Shown one piece after another: positions 20,488 through 31,513 of a stretch of DNA of 64,000 bases. The DNA is from Melampsora larici-populina 98AG31. Taxonomy: Eukaryota > Basidiomycota > Pucciniomycetes > Pucciniales > Melampsoraceae. Each line of letters begins with the position of its first letter. Within the stretch, counting starts at the first letter, position 1. A program made the translations under genes and the position numbers. The stretch is taken from the NCBI RefSeq assembly GCF_000204055.1, contig NW_006768794.1, forward strand, positions 124,001 through 188,000, written 5' to 3'. The notes beneath the pieces are model-generated. The model worked only from the letters and a program-made list of their open reading frames with translations, searched no databases and was not told the origin of the DNA.

Positions 20488-21144
20488 TGTAGTTAATTCA
20501 CAGCAAGTCGTCCCTGTACATTAGCTACTTCCCTTTTGGGCATCTGTATTTGTTTTTTGGAACAAATCCAATCTTGTATCTTTCAATTCTCTCAACTTGA
20601 TTATACATTCTTTTGAAGTTGTTCTCTATCAATTTCTTAGATCATGTGCTGTCTGTAAACTAAAAAAAATCAGCATCATAGTGGCCTTCTCAAAATCATG
20701 GGTGGAGCAGCCAATGCTGACCGATCTGTCACACACTGCTCATTGATTTCTCACTTGAAGCCAAGGTGAGCTTCTTCACAACACCCTAAGTCAAGCAATA
20801 CATGTTGCTCACATGATGGGGCCCACATCAATCCCTTGTATGGTCATTCTGACATAGTGGTCACCCTTTGTTATGAGGGGGCCGGTAGAGACACATATCC
20901 CTCACATTGGACTTCTATGTAGCCGCATCTCGTGTAAAATTGGCATGCCTTGCTTGACTCTGGGATGTGTTTGCAACTTGCTCGCAGCTGTCACCCTCAA
21001 GTAAGATAGAGTAAGATCCAAAGAGCCTTTAGCAATTGGGTGGTGTTCAGCCCTGTTCAGCCACACAAGGAATCATTTAAGAGGTGTTGTATGAAATCAA
21101 TCATCTTCACAGGCTTCTCATGCCACAAAGAGTCCATGTCCAGT
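20488..21144. other. No supported gene
   Basis: Nothing recognised on either strand. Confidence 0.35.
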
Positions 21145-21242
21145 TATACAGTCGTTTGCAAAAAGCTTGCCGCAAATTCACCGCCAAATTGCTCGAGTTT
21201 TGCGGGCAAATTTGGGCAAGCTTTTTGAAAACGACTGTATAT
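21145..21242. mobile_element. About 95-bp palindromic MITE flanked by TA (Tc1/mariner-like)
   Basis: TATACAGTCGTTTGCAAAAA at the left is inverted at the right as TTTTTGAAAACGACTGTATA. The AAGCTTGCC/GGCAAGCTT segment extends the stem to about 35 bp. TA at each end fits the TA duplication of Tc1/mariner elements. It lies about 420 bases upstream of the SEY1 start codon. Confidence 0.75.
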
Positions 21243-21660
21243 CATGTTTAGTCCAGGGAGATTGAGTGCATGATAAGGAAAGTGAAAGCGCATAGGAATG
21301 ACCACAGCATGATCAGTTGATCCGGAATTTTGAATATCTCACCGGTCGATCCGAATTAATCTGATCATGTCCTACTCGACGGATCGGGTATGGTTTATTG
21401 TACCCGGATCAGACACCCCGCCTACCACCAGTATCTATCAAGAACTCATCGTCATTCATCAAGTTTCAACTTCAAAGTTAAACTTCACTCGACAGCTCAG
21501 CTATTCATCGGAAACATCGTCAAGCTATCCTCATAAATTTTAGCCCCTTGTCTTTTTGATATCACTCCTAACTCCCCAACTATCGCTCTCATTGGAAACT
21601 CGAGGAACTCAAAAATACATATTACCAAGAATTCATATTCGTCGATCTTCGTCCTGCAAG
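21243..21660 (+). promoter_or_regulatory. SEY1 upstream region
   Basis: Non-coding 5' flank directly before the SEY1 ATG. No TATA box or named site can be assigned. CGGATCGG/CCGATC-type palindromic text near 21340-21400 is visible. Confidence 0.3.
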
Positions 21661-24600
21661 ATGGCTCAAAATGGAATACAAAACCATATGACAGAACGAC
21701 TACAAGTGATCGGTGAAGAACAAAGATTCACGTTGGCATTCAGATATCAAATATCATGTTCCTATATCCTATGGTGATCATGAGCTGATTTGCTTAAATT
21801 CTCGATCATTAGGACCGACTTGTCGAGCTCGATCGAAAATTGGGGTTTACTCGAAAAGGGTTTCAATTATGACTTGGTAGCAGTATTTGGATCACAATCG
21901 AGTGGAAAAAGTGAGTCTTATTATATACCCCTCTGATCAACCTATCTCATCTTGAAACGGGAATCTGATATTTCTCTGTTGAACGCAAAGGTACCCTGTT
22001 GAACCGAGTGTTCGGTACTACTTTCGAGGTCATGGATGAGGCTGATCGGCGTCAAACCACCAAAGGTTTGCCATAAACCTGTAGCTTCCATCGATCCAAT
22101 GCGATGCTTATCAACCTGCATCCTTCTCGATCGTATCTTTGCCGCGATCCTTTAAGGTATCTGGATGTGTAAAGGCAAGGAGATGGACGTCCTGGTCATG
22201 GATGTAGAAGGTGCTGATGGACGAGAGAGGGGGGAGAACCAGGTAAGGAATGACCATAGCCTAGATTTCGGTTATTTGGAGCCTGGTCAGAATCAGAATA
22301 TTGAACAAAGCTCGTCATGATCAGGACTTTGAGCGAAAGGCGGCATTGTTTTCTTTGGCTGCCTCCGAAGTCATCATCGTCAATTTATGGGAACACCAAG
22401 TAGGGCTTTACCAAGGTGCTAACATGGGGCTACTCAAGACAGTCTTTGAGGTCGACCTAGCATTGTTTCAAGCGAACAAAGCGAAACAAAAGCTGAATTC
22501 CCCTTCCAAGTTAGTATTCTTCTTTTCGAAAACCTACGCATATAGCTTACACAATTGATTTTATGCCTGACATCTCAGCTCTGGTCACGACAAAACCAAT
22601 CTATTCTTCGTCATCCGTGACCACATTGGGGTCACGCCTCTCTCAAACCTGGAGAAAACGATCACAGGCGATTTAAATCGAATCTGGGATGGATTGGCAA
22701 AAGTACTGGTCCCAGAGCTATCTACTTTTGGATCGGGCATTCGTACTCACCCCCCTTGTTCTCATCTTTTTGCTGTGATTCTCAGCCAGAAGGCACCGAA
22801 AACTCCCGGATTACAGATTACTTTGATCTTACGTTCACTACCTTGGCCCACAAGATCCTTCAGCCTGACAACTTCAACAAGGGGGTCGAAGACCTTCGGA
22901 GGCGATTCATCGATAAAACTCATCCTGACTATATTTTCAAGCCAATCTATCACAAGCGTATACCTGCAGATGGCTTGGCTCAGTATATGAGTGGAATCTG
23001 GGTGCGGCTCATTCTGTGATCGTCTCTCTATACAACTGTACAACTTGTTGAGCCCACTCTCTCCACTTAGGATGCAGTTGTGTCCAATAAAGATCTCGAC
23101 CTTCCCACACAGCAAGAGCTTTTAGCTCAGTTCAGATGTGATGAGATCGCTGTTATATCGTTCAATCAATTTTCAGACTTACTGAGTCCTATCAAATCAG
23201 AAATGGAATTCGGTTCTGTTTTGGCTGAACTGGGCAGTAAGATGGAGCATGCGCGCTCTAAATCGTTGGGTAAGTGTTCCTGCACAGATCTTCGATACAA
23301 TCAAGACTAATTCACGAGCACGTAGCTTCTTTTGATCTGGCCGCTTCACGTTATCATGCGGGCGTCTATCAGCGAAAACGGACAGAGCTTGTGGGGAAAA
23401 TGAATACAACTCTGGGACCGATCTTTTGGGCACAGTTGAAAAACTTGACGAAATCGATTATCAAAAAATTTAAAGCAGATCTACTCAACTCTTTGAAAAG
23501 AGATCATACCAACAGTCGCCAAGATTTTGGGGAAGTTGTGAAAGAGCATAAAGATAAGGCTACCAAAGAATTTGAGTCTGCGGCACAATGTGAGTCGAAT
23601 GAAAAGTTTTACGGCCTTTCTCTGGAGAGCGGATTTTCGACTGATCACGAGTATGGTAAATTGCTATAGCTTTGGTATTGAAGGACACAGATTGGACATA
23701 TTCCGATGCAACATCTCAACTTCAAGAGGATTTGACAACAATCTCTAATCAGTGCAAGGTAGATGAGATGAAAAAGGTGACGAACTTGATAGAGAAAAGT
23801 TTGAAACGAGAGATGAATGAGCTTGTAGAGTTCACTTTGGCGAAACAGACTCCAAAAATGTGGGATATGGTGTTGGATAGCTTTCAAACTGCTGTTCAAC
23901 TCTCTACGCAATCTTATTTGAAGAAAACTCAAGGTTCGTCCAATCTGGTACATAACTAACTGTGGTTTACCGCTTTCAAGCTGAAGCTTTGATGATTGGT
24001 TAGGCTTTAGTTGTACCGATGAAGAGAATGAGAAGACGATAAGTTTGATGACGAAAAAAGCATGGATCGCGCTCCGAAATAAGGTCGACGAGCAGACAGC
24101 CGATACAACTCTCTTGGTCAAACTCAAATTAGCCTTTGAAGAGCGGTTCCGTTATGATGCCGATGGAGTGCCGAAAGTATGGAAACCAGAAGATGATATT
24201 GACACAGCATTCCGAGGCGCAAAAGATGAAGTCAGTAAAATCTCATATATCTGGGTTCTTTGATGAGATCTTCTCACTTATAAGCTGTATTCTACTTTGT
24301 TTCTTTAGACATTAGCTCTAATTCCTCTCTATGGGTCAATTCGACCATCTGATCCATCATTACTCGATTTTATACCTACTAGCGTCTCATCAGATGATCT
24401 GGATGACTTGGACATAGCAGATTATGATTTTGAATCATCAGCAGCAATTTTATCAGTAACGAAACAGAACGAAATAAGGGATCGATTTAAGAAAGAGTGT
24501 GATGCGTACTACCTCGAAGCCAAACGTAGCTTAGTTAGCAGTATCAGTCAGATTCCTTACTGGATGTATGCTGTGATCGGAATCCTCGGATGGAATGAGT

Positions 24601-25067
24601 TCTTGGCTGTTGTTAGTAGTCCGATCTATTTTGCTACCTTATTGATCTTAGCTGTGACTACTTATATGGTTTTCAAGATGGATATGGTTTGTTTCAAATT
24701 TATTACTTCACCCTCTTTCTTCTCGAAGGTTTTCAGCTCACTTACGTCTATCTTTTCGGTGAATATAGCAAGGACCTGTGATGGCTGTTGGAAAAGGAAT
24801 CTATAATGAAACAACGAGAGTAACACGAGAGAAATTAACTGAGTACCTAAATGTGAGTTCTTTTTGTCCTGATATTATTTTGTATCGGATTGAAAAAGGT
24901 TTTGTGAGGTTTTGTCTATATTGATACTGATTTATTGGTATGTTCTTTAGGATCCGAGTGTATCACAGAGGCCACAGATGAATAGTACAATGAGTTCAAG
25001 TAGATCGAATGATTTTAAGAATTCAAAAAGAGATGTAAAAGAAGAAATCGAACTTCAATCACTTTGA
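21661..25067 (+). CDS. SEY1: Sey1/RHD3/atlastin-type dynamin-like GTPase for ER membrane fusion
   Basis: A gene of about 12-13 exons. Exon 1 is 21661-21731 and joins 21813 in frame; exon 2 ends at 21911 inside the P-loop and continues at 21991. The GTPase domain shows [17 protein letters not shown] (P-loop), [23 protein letters not shown] and the FVIRDH nucleotide-specificity motif, with [18 protein letters not shown] between. A long helical middle region follows, then two hydrophobic hairpin segments near 24560-24680 ([14 protein letters not shown] and [15 protein letters not shown]) that anchor it in the ER. A short polar cytosolic tail ends ELQSL-TGA at 25065-25067. The protein drives homotypic fusion of ER tubules. 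It appears complete, with no stop inside the joined exons. The first 5' splice site (GTTGGC) is weak, so exon 1 is the least certain. Confidence 0.9.
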
Positions 25068-26090
25068 AAAAAGTCTTTTGTGTTTTGTTTTGTGGTTTCT
25101 TCTTAAATTATTCTTAGCTTCTGCTTTTTCTCTTTTTTGTTTTTTGCTTTTTTGGAAGATCTTAGAGGGTTTATCAACATTAATACAAATAATTATATAT
25201 TGTCATAAAAAACAAAATTGATCATTGTTAAGTTTATTTGTTTGTTCTTTGAGTTTAGTGATCATTAGTCATATTAATTTTAACACAAAAGATAATTTCT
25301 AGCAGATTTTGATGGTGATGTGAATGATCATGTTTTATGCCATACACACATACACTGTGAAAATAATGTGTTTCTCCCTAGCAAAAAATGATTGCATTTT
25401 TGGAAAAATGATTGACAAAAATTGTACCTGGAATTGTGGGCCCAGTTGTGGCCCAAAACGCTTGGAAAAAGATCTGGAGAGAGATACAACACTCTTTGTC
25501 CTGCAATGTTTTTTCGGGGTTGCTTAAAGCCTCATACTCAGCGTGAACCCAGCAAGCAATTTTTAATGTTTTTACCAGCTTTTTCCCTCTCAAAGAAGTC
25601 CAAAAAATCCGGAAAAATCAGGAGAGATCATCAATCCCCTTTGTGATGTGTGGTGTTTTTTTCGGATTTTTTGATGCCTTTGTCTTGGATACATGCAGGT
25701 TAAAACATTAAAAGTCTGCCAAATAAAGTTCAAATGCATTTTGGTTCACAGGGGCATCAAAATTCCACACACTGTCTTCAAACTATGTACAGATGATCTT
25801 GCATCCTTTGTTGTGCTGCAAAACTTTTTTGGGTGGTTTTGGAGCCTTGTACATATGGCAGTAGCGTTTAAGTACCTAAAATTACACACATGTGATGACT
25901 TGCATACTGAGCCAGAAAAATTCTGAAAAAAACGTTCAACAAAGGGGATATTGTCCTCCACTTGTATTTTTTTTTTTAGATTTTTCTTGTCACTATTGAA
26001 GGGTGAATTTAGTGCTTCAGTGCTGCATATTTATGTGTTGATCCACAAAAATTTTGAACATCACCAAAATGAGTGCTAGAATTTTTTTAC
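25068..26090. other. Gene-free, A+T-rich flank of the Harbinger insertion
   Basis: Short frames at 25324-25960 on both strands mirror each other and look like non-coding repeat DNA. The Harbinger element is inserted at the right edge. Confidence 0.4.
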
Positions 26091-26093
26091 AAT

Positions 26094-26148
26094 AGCCGGT
26101 CTCAAAGTTAAACCGGGTTTGCAATAACCCGGTACACCCAGTTTTTTT
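26094..26148 (+). repeat. Harbinger left TIR
   Basis: Inverted partner of 30735-30789. Just inside, ACCCAGTTTTTTTT and ACTGGGTGTACC form a further hairpin up to about 26205, where TTTGAGACC returns in reverse. Confidence 0.9.
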
Positions 26149-26258
26149 TTGGCGGTGACTGGGTGTACCGTGGTACACCCGGTTGGGACTTCAGGTTTGA
26201 GACCCAAATGATACCACCGAACCACTCCCGGTCCAACCCACCCTTATCTATCTCCTCG

Positions 26259-27910
26259 ATGCCAACCTCAACCACCCGCCGCAATGTCTTAGCCTACCTG
26301 AATTGTTTCTTCGCACTTCAGGTAGCGTCTTTGGCCACCAAGTATTACGATTCCGATACAAGACCCAGCAACTTCACTACCATCTTGGCAGCAGTCATCC
26401 TTCTCAAACAGCTCAATTCCGATTCAGATCAAGCTACCGTTGATCCAAATTTGCAAGATACTCTTCTCTTGATGGCTTCTCAGGTGATCCTTACTAGTAC
26501 CTTTGACTCAATGACATTCACTAGCAATCAAAAACGCTGAATCATCGATGACGAATCAACACTTGCGATCATAGCTTTTGGATTAGAACATGCTCAAAAG
26601 AAACGTTACCTTGCTCCTAGAATTCCTCGGGTTTTGCGCCGTGAGAGAAAGCTCGCATGTTTTGACAAATGGTGGAATGAAACTGATAGGACATGGGTCG
26701 TGGCTGTAAGTAACATCCATGTGCTTTTTCATGTTTACAAATGACTGACTTGCTCTTTGATCGTATTAGGCCCGGATGTCAAAGGACGCTTTTAACACTC
26801 TCGTCAACCAGATTGCAGATGATCTGATTTTTTACAACAATTCACCTAACCCTCAAGCTCCGGTCAGATGGCAACTCTTGGTTGCCATGGCCAATTTTGG
26901 CCTCTCGGGTAATGGAGGGCAGTGTCGAGTGATAGCCAAGCTGTTTTCAATGGCAGGTAAGTGCTTGAGTTAATATCAAAAGCAGACAAACCTGTGCTGA
27001 CATCGAAAATAGAAGGGAGTGTGGACAATTACACCTACCGTTGTATTCAGGCTATCAATCGACTTGAATCACAATATGTCAAATGGCCTACATTGGATGA
27101 ACGAAAAGAGATCAAATCAGCAATTGGGTCTCAATCTTTTTTCAAAGAGTGTGTTGGATTCATAGATGGCACCCTAATCCCTCTAGCGTATGCACCTCAG
27201 AAGAACTGTGAGGATTATTACTGTTGAAAGTCGATATATGCGGTGAATTCATTGATTATCTGTGATCATCAAAGGAAAATCATATACGCTCACCATGGCT
27301 GGTGTGGAAGTGCTCATGACCAACGAGTACTTAAATCGACCAAAGTAAGTAGAAGTTTCCTGTTTTTCATTGTTGAGTTATTCACTGATGTGTTTTTCAG
27401 TTTTTTAAAAATATTGAAAGGTTTTTTAGCCCCGGAGAGTACCTCTTAGCGGACTCTGGTTACAGTTCTTCTAAATGCATTGTACCCGCCTTCAAAAAGC
27501 CCAGAAACCAAGAACTTGACCGCGCTCATCGGCATTTCAACTTCCAATTAAGTCTAGCTAGAATTGTGTCCAAACACACAAATGGACTCTGGAAAGGTCG
27601 AACTCAATCATGTAAAGAGTCTAGGTTGGTTATCAAAGATCAAAGGAGTGCCAGTTATCTCAATGTGTGGCTTTCAGCATGTGTGGTAATTCACAATTTT
27701 GTTCAAGAAGAAGACGGGACATACAATTTAGGCAGTTCAGACGATTGGGAGGGACACCGAGAAGCCCCTCCTAGTTTTGAGGAAGAGGAGAATGCTGCGA
27801 TGGGCAATTCTCGTGTATCTGATCAAAGAAGAGAGCGTCTATTTCAAGACTTCCTCTCTACCATCAATGGTCGACTTTTGTTAGTTTTATGTGAATCTTA
27901 CCTGTATTAG
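26259..27910 (+). pseudogene. Harbinger DDE transposase (DDE_Tnp_4), inactivated
   Basis: Exons 26259-26705, 26770-26956, 27013-27344 and 27401-27910 join in frame through GT-AG introns. The N-terminal part is helix-rich. The DDE nuclease has FIDGTLIPL (first Asp) and LLADSGYS (second Asp). Two TGA codons break the frame: 26538-26540 after SNQKR, and 27225-27227 within DYYC-stop-KSIYAVNS, where a basic residue such as Arg is usual (CGA to TGA). Where the family has a glutamate before HTNGLWKGR, this copy has lysine (AAA, 27572-27574). The enzyme would cut and paste the element at its TIRs. Here it cannot be made whole or active without readthrough and repair. The start ATG at 26259 is chosen as the one nearest the conserved core; 26211 is also possible. 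Confidence 0.85.
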
Positions 27911-28587
27911 CTGATTGTTGTGAGCTTGTTACACTATCCTCCAATGTCTTTCACGGTTTTAAATATGATTGTATTAAAGAATAATTGGTTTTAATTGAAT
28001 TATAATTCACTATAACTTGGACCACCATTTCGCACAACTTGATATCAAATATATTTGATATCAAGGCTTTCAAAAGAGTTCTTTGACACATCCTTTGGAA
28101 ATGGAGAAGACACAACAAGAACAAATGACATTTCATATTTTTTTGAATATGTAGAGAATTTTAAGCAGGACAACCACTTTAATTGAGCTCTGTAACATTT
28201 GGTCATTTAGGACAACAACTTCCAATGAAATTACAATCTGATAAAACATCCTGTTTGAAACTGACCAGAGACAACAACTCTGTGAGCTTATTACAAAAAG
28301 GGTAAAGGATATCACATGATTCTCCACAATAACGACTTGAACATAATTTTTACACACAACGTAGATACTGATATGCGCATGTGTGCACTAGTTAGACCAC
28401 AAAGAAATAGAGAAAATAATCGCTTTTTTTTGCTAATAAAATAAACGAGAAGGTGTTGTTTGCAGGAGTCATGGTGACTTCCATGGTGATCACCTTTAAA
28501 ACAAAAAAATATATATATCAGTTATAATACGATCTGATGACACATAGGAAGCATGAGCCTCTGGACGTACCAAACCAGTAGTCATAC
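27911..28587. other. Gap between the two convergent Harbinger genes
   Basis: A+T-rich 3' flanks of two converging genes; small reverse frames at 27951-28357 are not supported. Confidence 0.5.
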
Positions 28588-30606
28588 CTATGGTGACCCG
28601 TAGTACATATTCAAATCATCGGAGGGGTTCCACCTAGGAGGGCTTTCCGACTCCGCGCTGGCGTCTTCTTCTACACTGGGGTTGATATCTAAATCATCCA
28701 AAGTGTGTTTACTAGTACTCGCCTGAGGAGCTTCAGGCGCTTGAGGGGATGGGTACATCAACAAGGCTTTTCTGAAAGCCTCGTCGAAAGTATCGCCCAA
28801 AGACATGAACTTCGTGATTGCCTCACCACGTAGTTGCTCCCGTTTGAGCTTCACATCTTCTTGTCGATTGTTGGACATTGCAGATATGGCATTCGCAATT
28901 TGGGCATTCAATTTAATTTGTTCTTGATCCTTTTTTTGAGACTCTTTCGCAGCCTGAGCACGTTTGGCTTAAGAAGGTAAGAAATCATTCATTAAGGTTT
29001 GAAGACCAAGGGTGTCACAAGGCGCACTGCCGTTTCTCGAATCACGTCTTTTGCCTGTCATTACAGTAATTAAATCAACTTTTCCTTAAGCATTATCTAG
29101 AAAAACATCACGTACGTTTGTTTTTCTTGCGTGCCATCTCCCGAGTGCTTGAGGTGTCCTCATGTTGGAAGACCTCCTTCACATCCTCATCGCCAGATGC
29201 CAAGTTGCCTTCTCTCGAAACATATTCTTCTTTTACAATGTCCATATCATCATCATCATCTTCCACTTGCACCAAGTTACGTTTCAAATGAGGCTTTGAT
29301 GACGAAGTTAAAGAATCTACCGATACATTTCCTAAAGTATCACGAGTCGCCTCCGGAATGATGTTGGACCTTTCAAGCATCACCGATTCCAAGAGACAAT
29401 ACCAAGGACACACGGCGATGGCTTTCTCTAAAGTCAAGCATGATCATTAGTATGTTTCCAGATCAAAGCTTTTGAGACCATTTACCGAGAGCAGTACCTT
29501 TAGCAGGTGCTTTACACTTTTTTGATTTAGCTAACTTTCCAACCACTACCTCGTCACCGTCGCTATCTACAGTATGCAAAATTCAACCCAACTTTTCAAG
29601 CTTGTCCTTGTAATCTTCATTGTCAAGAACACCTTGGCCAGTCAAATTAATTTGTTTAAACCCTTCTTTAAATTGATCTTTGAGGTACTTGATCTAGAAA
29701 ACCACATGGAAACATCAATCAACATTACTAATAGATCAACATCAAAAAGCATGATGTGGGAAGTGAAATGAGGAAACTACCTTCTTGTCCACTTCTCTTG
29801 GGGGACGATTGATTTCACTACCAGCATAAAGTAATTTTCCCAAGTAAAAAATGAATACATTTAGAGCCAAAAACGATTGAAAATGCATTTGATCAGCATT
29901 AAATCAGCATTAAATCAGCATTATTTAGCATTAAATGAGCATTTTTGATTGAAAATGCATTAAATGTAATCATTTTTTCCTTGGGAAAATTACCTTTCGC
30001 TGGGAGTGTTTGATGAATTTCCTTCATATGAGCCGCACAGATTGCCGCCACTGCAATCTTGCTCAGATTCTGACCTTTCCATCTTTGAAAGTTATCTTCC
30101 TCAGCTAACCATAACGCAACCACATCGATATCGGACAAGCCACTTGCTCGCTTCGCAAACCAAGACACTTGAACACTCTTCGGCTCCTCAACAACCTCGA
30201 TGACTGATTTCTTGCGTCGACCTCGACCTTTTTTTTCAGGGACTGGTTCCTTGGCGGGAGCGGTCTTTGATTTCATGGCTGATACAGTGCCTGATTGAGT
30301 TTGAGAACCTGGAGGTCCAAGAGGACTGTGTGAAAGGGGTTGCGTTGGAAACAAGATGAAACCCGGAGAGATCACTGGTCCTGGTGATCCACCACTTGCA
30401 AGAAGCTGTAAGTGTATCAAGTCGCCTTGCGAGAGATGAGCAGAGGGTGATACTTGAGCAGCCGAGATTGCTGGAAATCCTGAGAGGGAGGATACTGAAG
30501 GTAGATTTCCGAAGTTTGCTGGATTCGGAGTGATCAAGGGTGTACTAGCAGTATGTTGTGGAGCAGGGGCACTGGTTTGCTTTGGGGTGGTCTTCTTACG
30601 CGGCAT
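28588..30606 (-). CDS. Harbinger accessory gene, SANT/Myb-like DNA-binding protein
   Basis: A multi-exon minus-strand gene inside the Harbinger element. Exon 1 (30606-29994) starts MPRKKTTPKQ, has a Pro/Ser-rich region and a basic patch KKGRGRRKK, and then a tryptophan-centred segment (VSWFAKRASGLSDIDVVALW, then EEDNFQRWKG). Later exons hold KYLKDQFKEGFKQINLTGQG (about 29640-29690) and CPWYCLLESVMLERSN (about 29350-29410). The order W...W.G...K..L...F......TGQG...CP.Y..L is that of the trihelix/SANT-like partners of Harbinger transposases. The last exon (28911-28588) is an acidic tail. These partners bring the transposase to the nucleus and to the TIRs. No internal stop was seen in the joined pieces, in contrast to the transposase. 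Inner exon borders are approximate. Confidence 0.7.
29880..29960. repeat. Short tandem repeat of about 12 bases within an intron
   Basis: Tandem copies of GCATTAAATCA (four or more, imperfect) lie inside an intron of the SANT-like gene. They are flanked by AAAATGCATT on both sides in opposite directions. Confidence 0.75.
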
Positions 30607-30734
30607 GGTGGCGGCTTTAGTGGCTTGTATGAACTTTGTAAGTCAACTTTGTAAGTAGAATTTGTATGGCAAAGGGTAAATTGAAAATTTTCACCGGTAG
30701 GCCTTTCTCTGACCTACCCAGTTCACCCGGTTGC

Positions 30735-30789
30735 AAAAAAACTGGGTGTACCGGGTTATTGCAAACCCAGTTTAACTTTGAGACCGGCT
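30735..30789 (-). repeat. Harbinger right TIR
   Basis: Contains AACTGGGTGTACCGGGTTA and ends GAGACCGGCT, followed by AAT. Confidence 0.9.
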
Positions 30790-30792
30790 AAT

Positions 30793-31513
30793 GACCAAAA
30801 TCTCCAAACTGGAAGAAAATAGCACATTTTGCCTTACCAGATTTTTTCAGATTTTTTGGGCCAATATCAAGCAAGGCATTTTGAATGCTAGAATCAATCA
30901 TTTTTTGCCATGGAAAAACACATTATTTTGGCAGTGATATATTAAAGGGGTTCAAGTTAGCTTTTTTTGTGTAATTTCACGCTACAACAACTTGCCCGTT
31001 GTTGTAAAATATGCGTCATCTTTTTTCAAGCGGGACACCTTTTTATGTGTCCTGATTTCAAAATATGTTGGTTTTACGCATTTTTTACGAAAAACTTGCC
31101 CGGATTTTTCAAAAATACGCAAACCAAAACCAAACTTGAAACCCCCTATTGTATCCTTTTTCTCTCATTGAACTTATAAATCTCGTTTTTAACAATCTTT
31201 CTTTTTAGAATTGTTCTCTTCTCTTCGATACGTGTGCAGCTTCTTTACAAAGCTGACACTTGAACAATCTCAGTTCATAGTTCAATTGTTTTGTGAACAT
31301 TGGTAGGTGAGTCTTCAATGAAGGATCCCCACTGAAGCCCTTACAACCTGCTCAAATCAAAAAGTGAAATTGCAAAAAATGTTGCACATTGCAGAGGATA
31401 CGTAGAAACTGATATAGAAAGATGGGTAGGATGAATAGAAAACAATTGATCAAGTAGATGTAGCGAGCATGATCATCAATATGCAATGGATTTCAAAGTG
31501 GACACTTTAACCC
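30793..31513. other. No supported gene
   Basis: Right flank of the Harbinger element and 3' flank of the P450 gene; no frame is supported. Confidence 0.4.

Larger units (their letters stand above)
26094..30789. mobile_element. PIF/Harbinger DNA transposon with two genes
   Basis: A 4.7-kb element bounded by AGCCGGTCTCAAAG and CTTTGAGACCGGCT, with 55-bp TIRs at 26094-26148 and 30735-30789 that differ at about one position. AAT stands directly outside both ends (26091-26093 and 30790-30792), a 3-bp duplication as expected for this superfamily. Inside are a plus-strand DDE transposase and a convergent minus-strand SANT-like gene, the classic two-gene layout of autonomous Harbinger elements. The transposase carries two nonsense codons and a probable loss of its catalytic glutamate, so this copy is no longer autonomous. 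Confidence 0.9.

Noticed and set aside
25324..25961. Several overlapping frames of about 70 codons on both strands
   Set aside because: No domain, start context or splice support; composition is that of repeat DNA.
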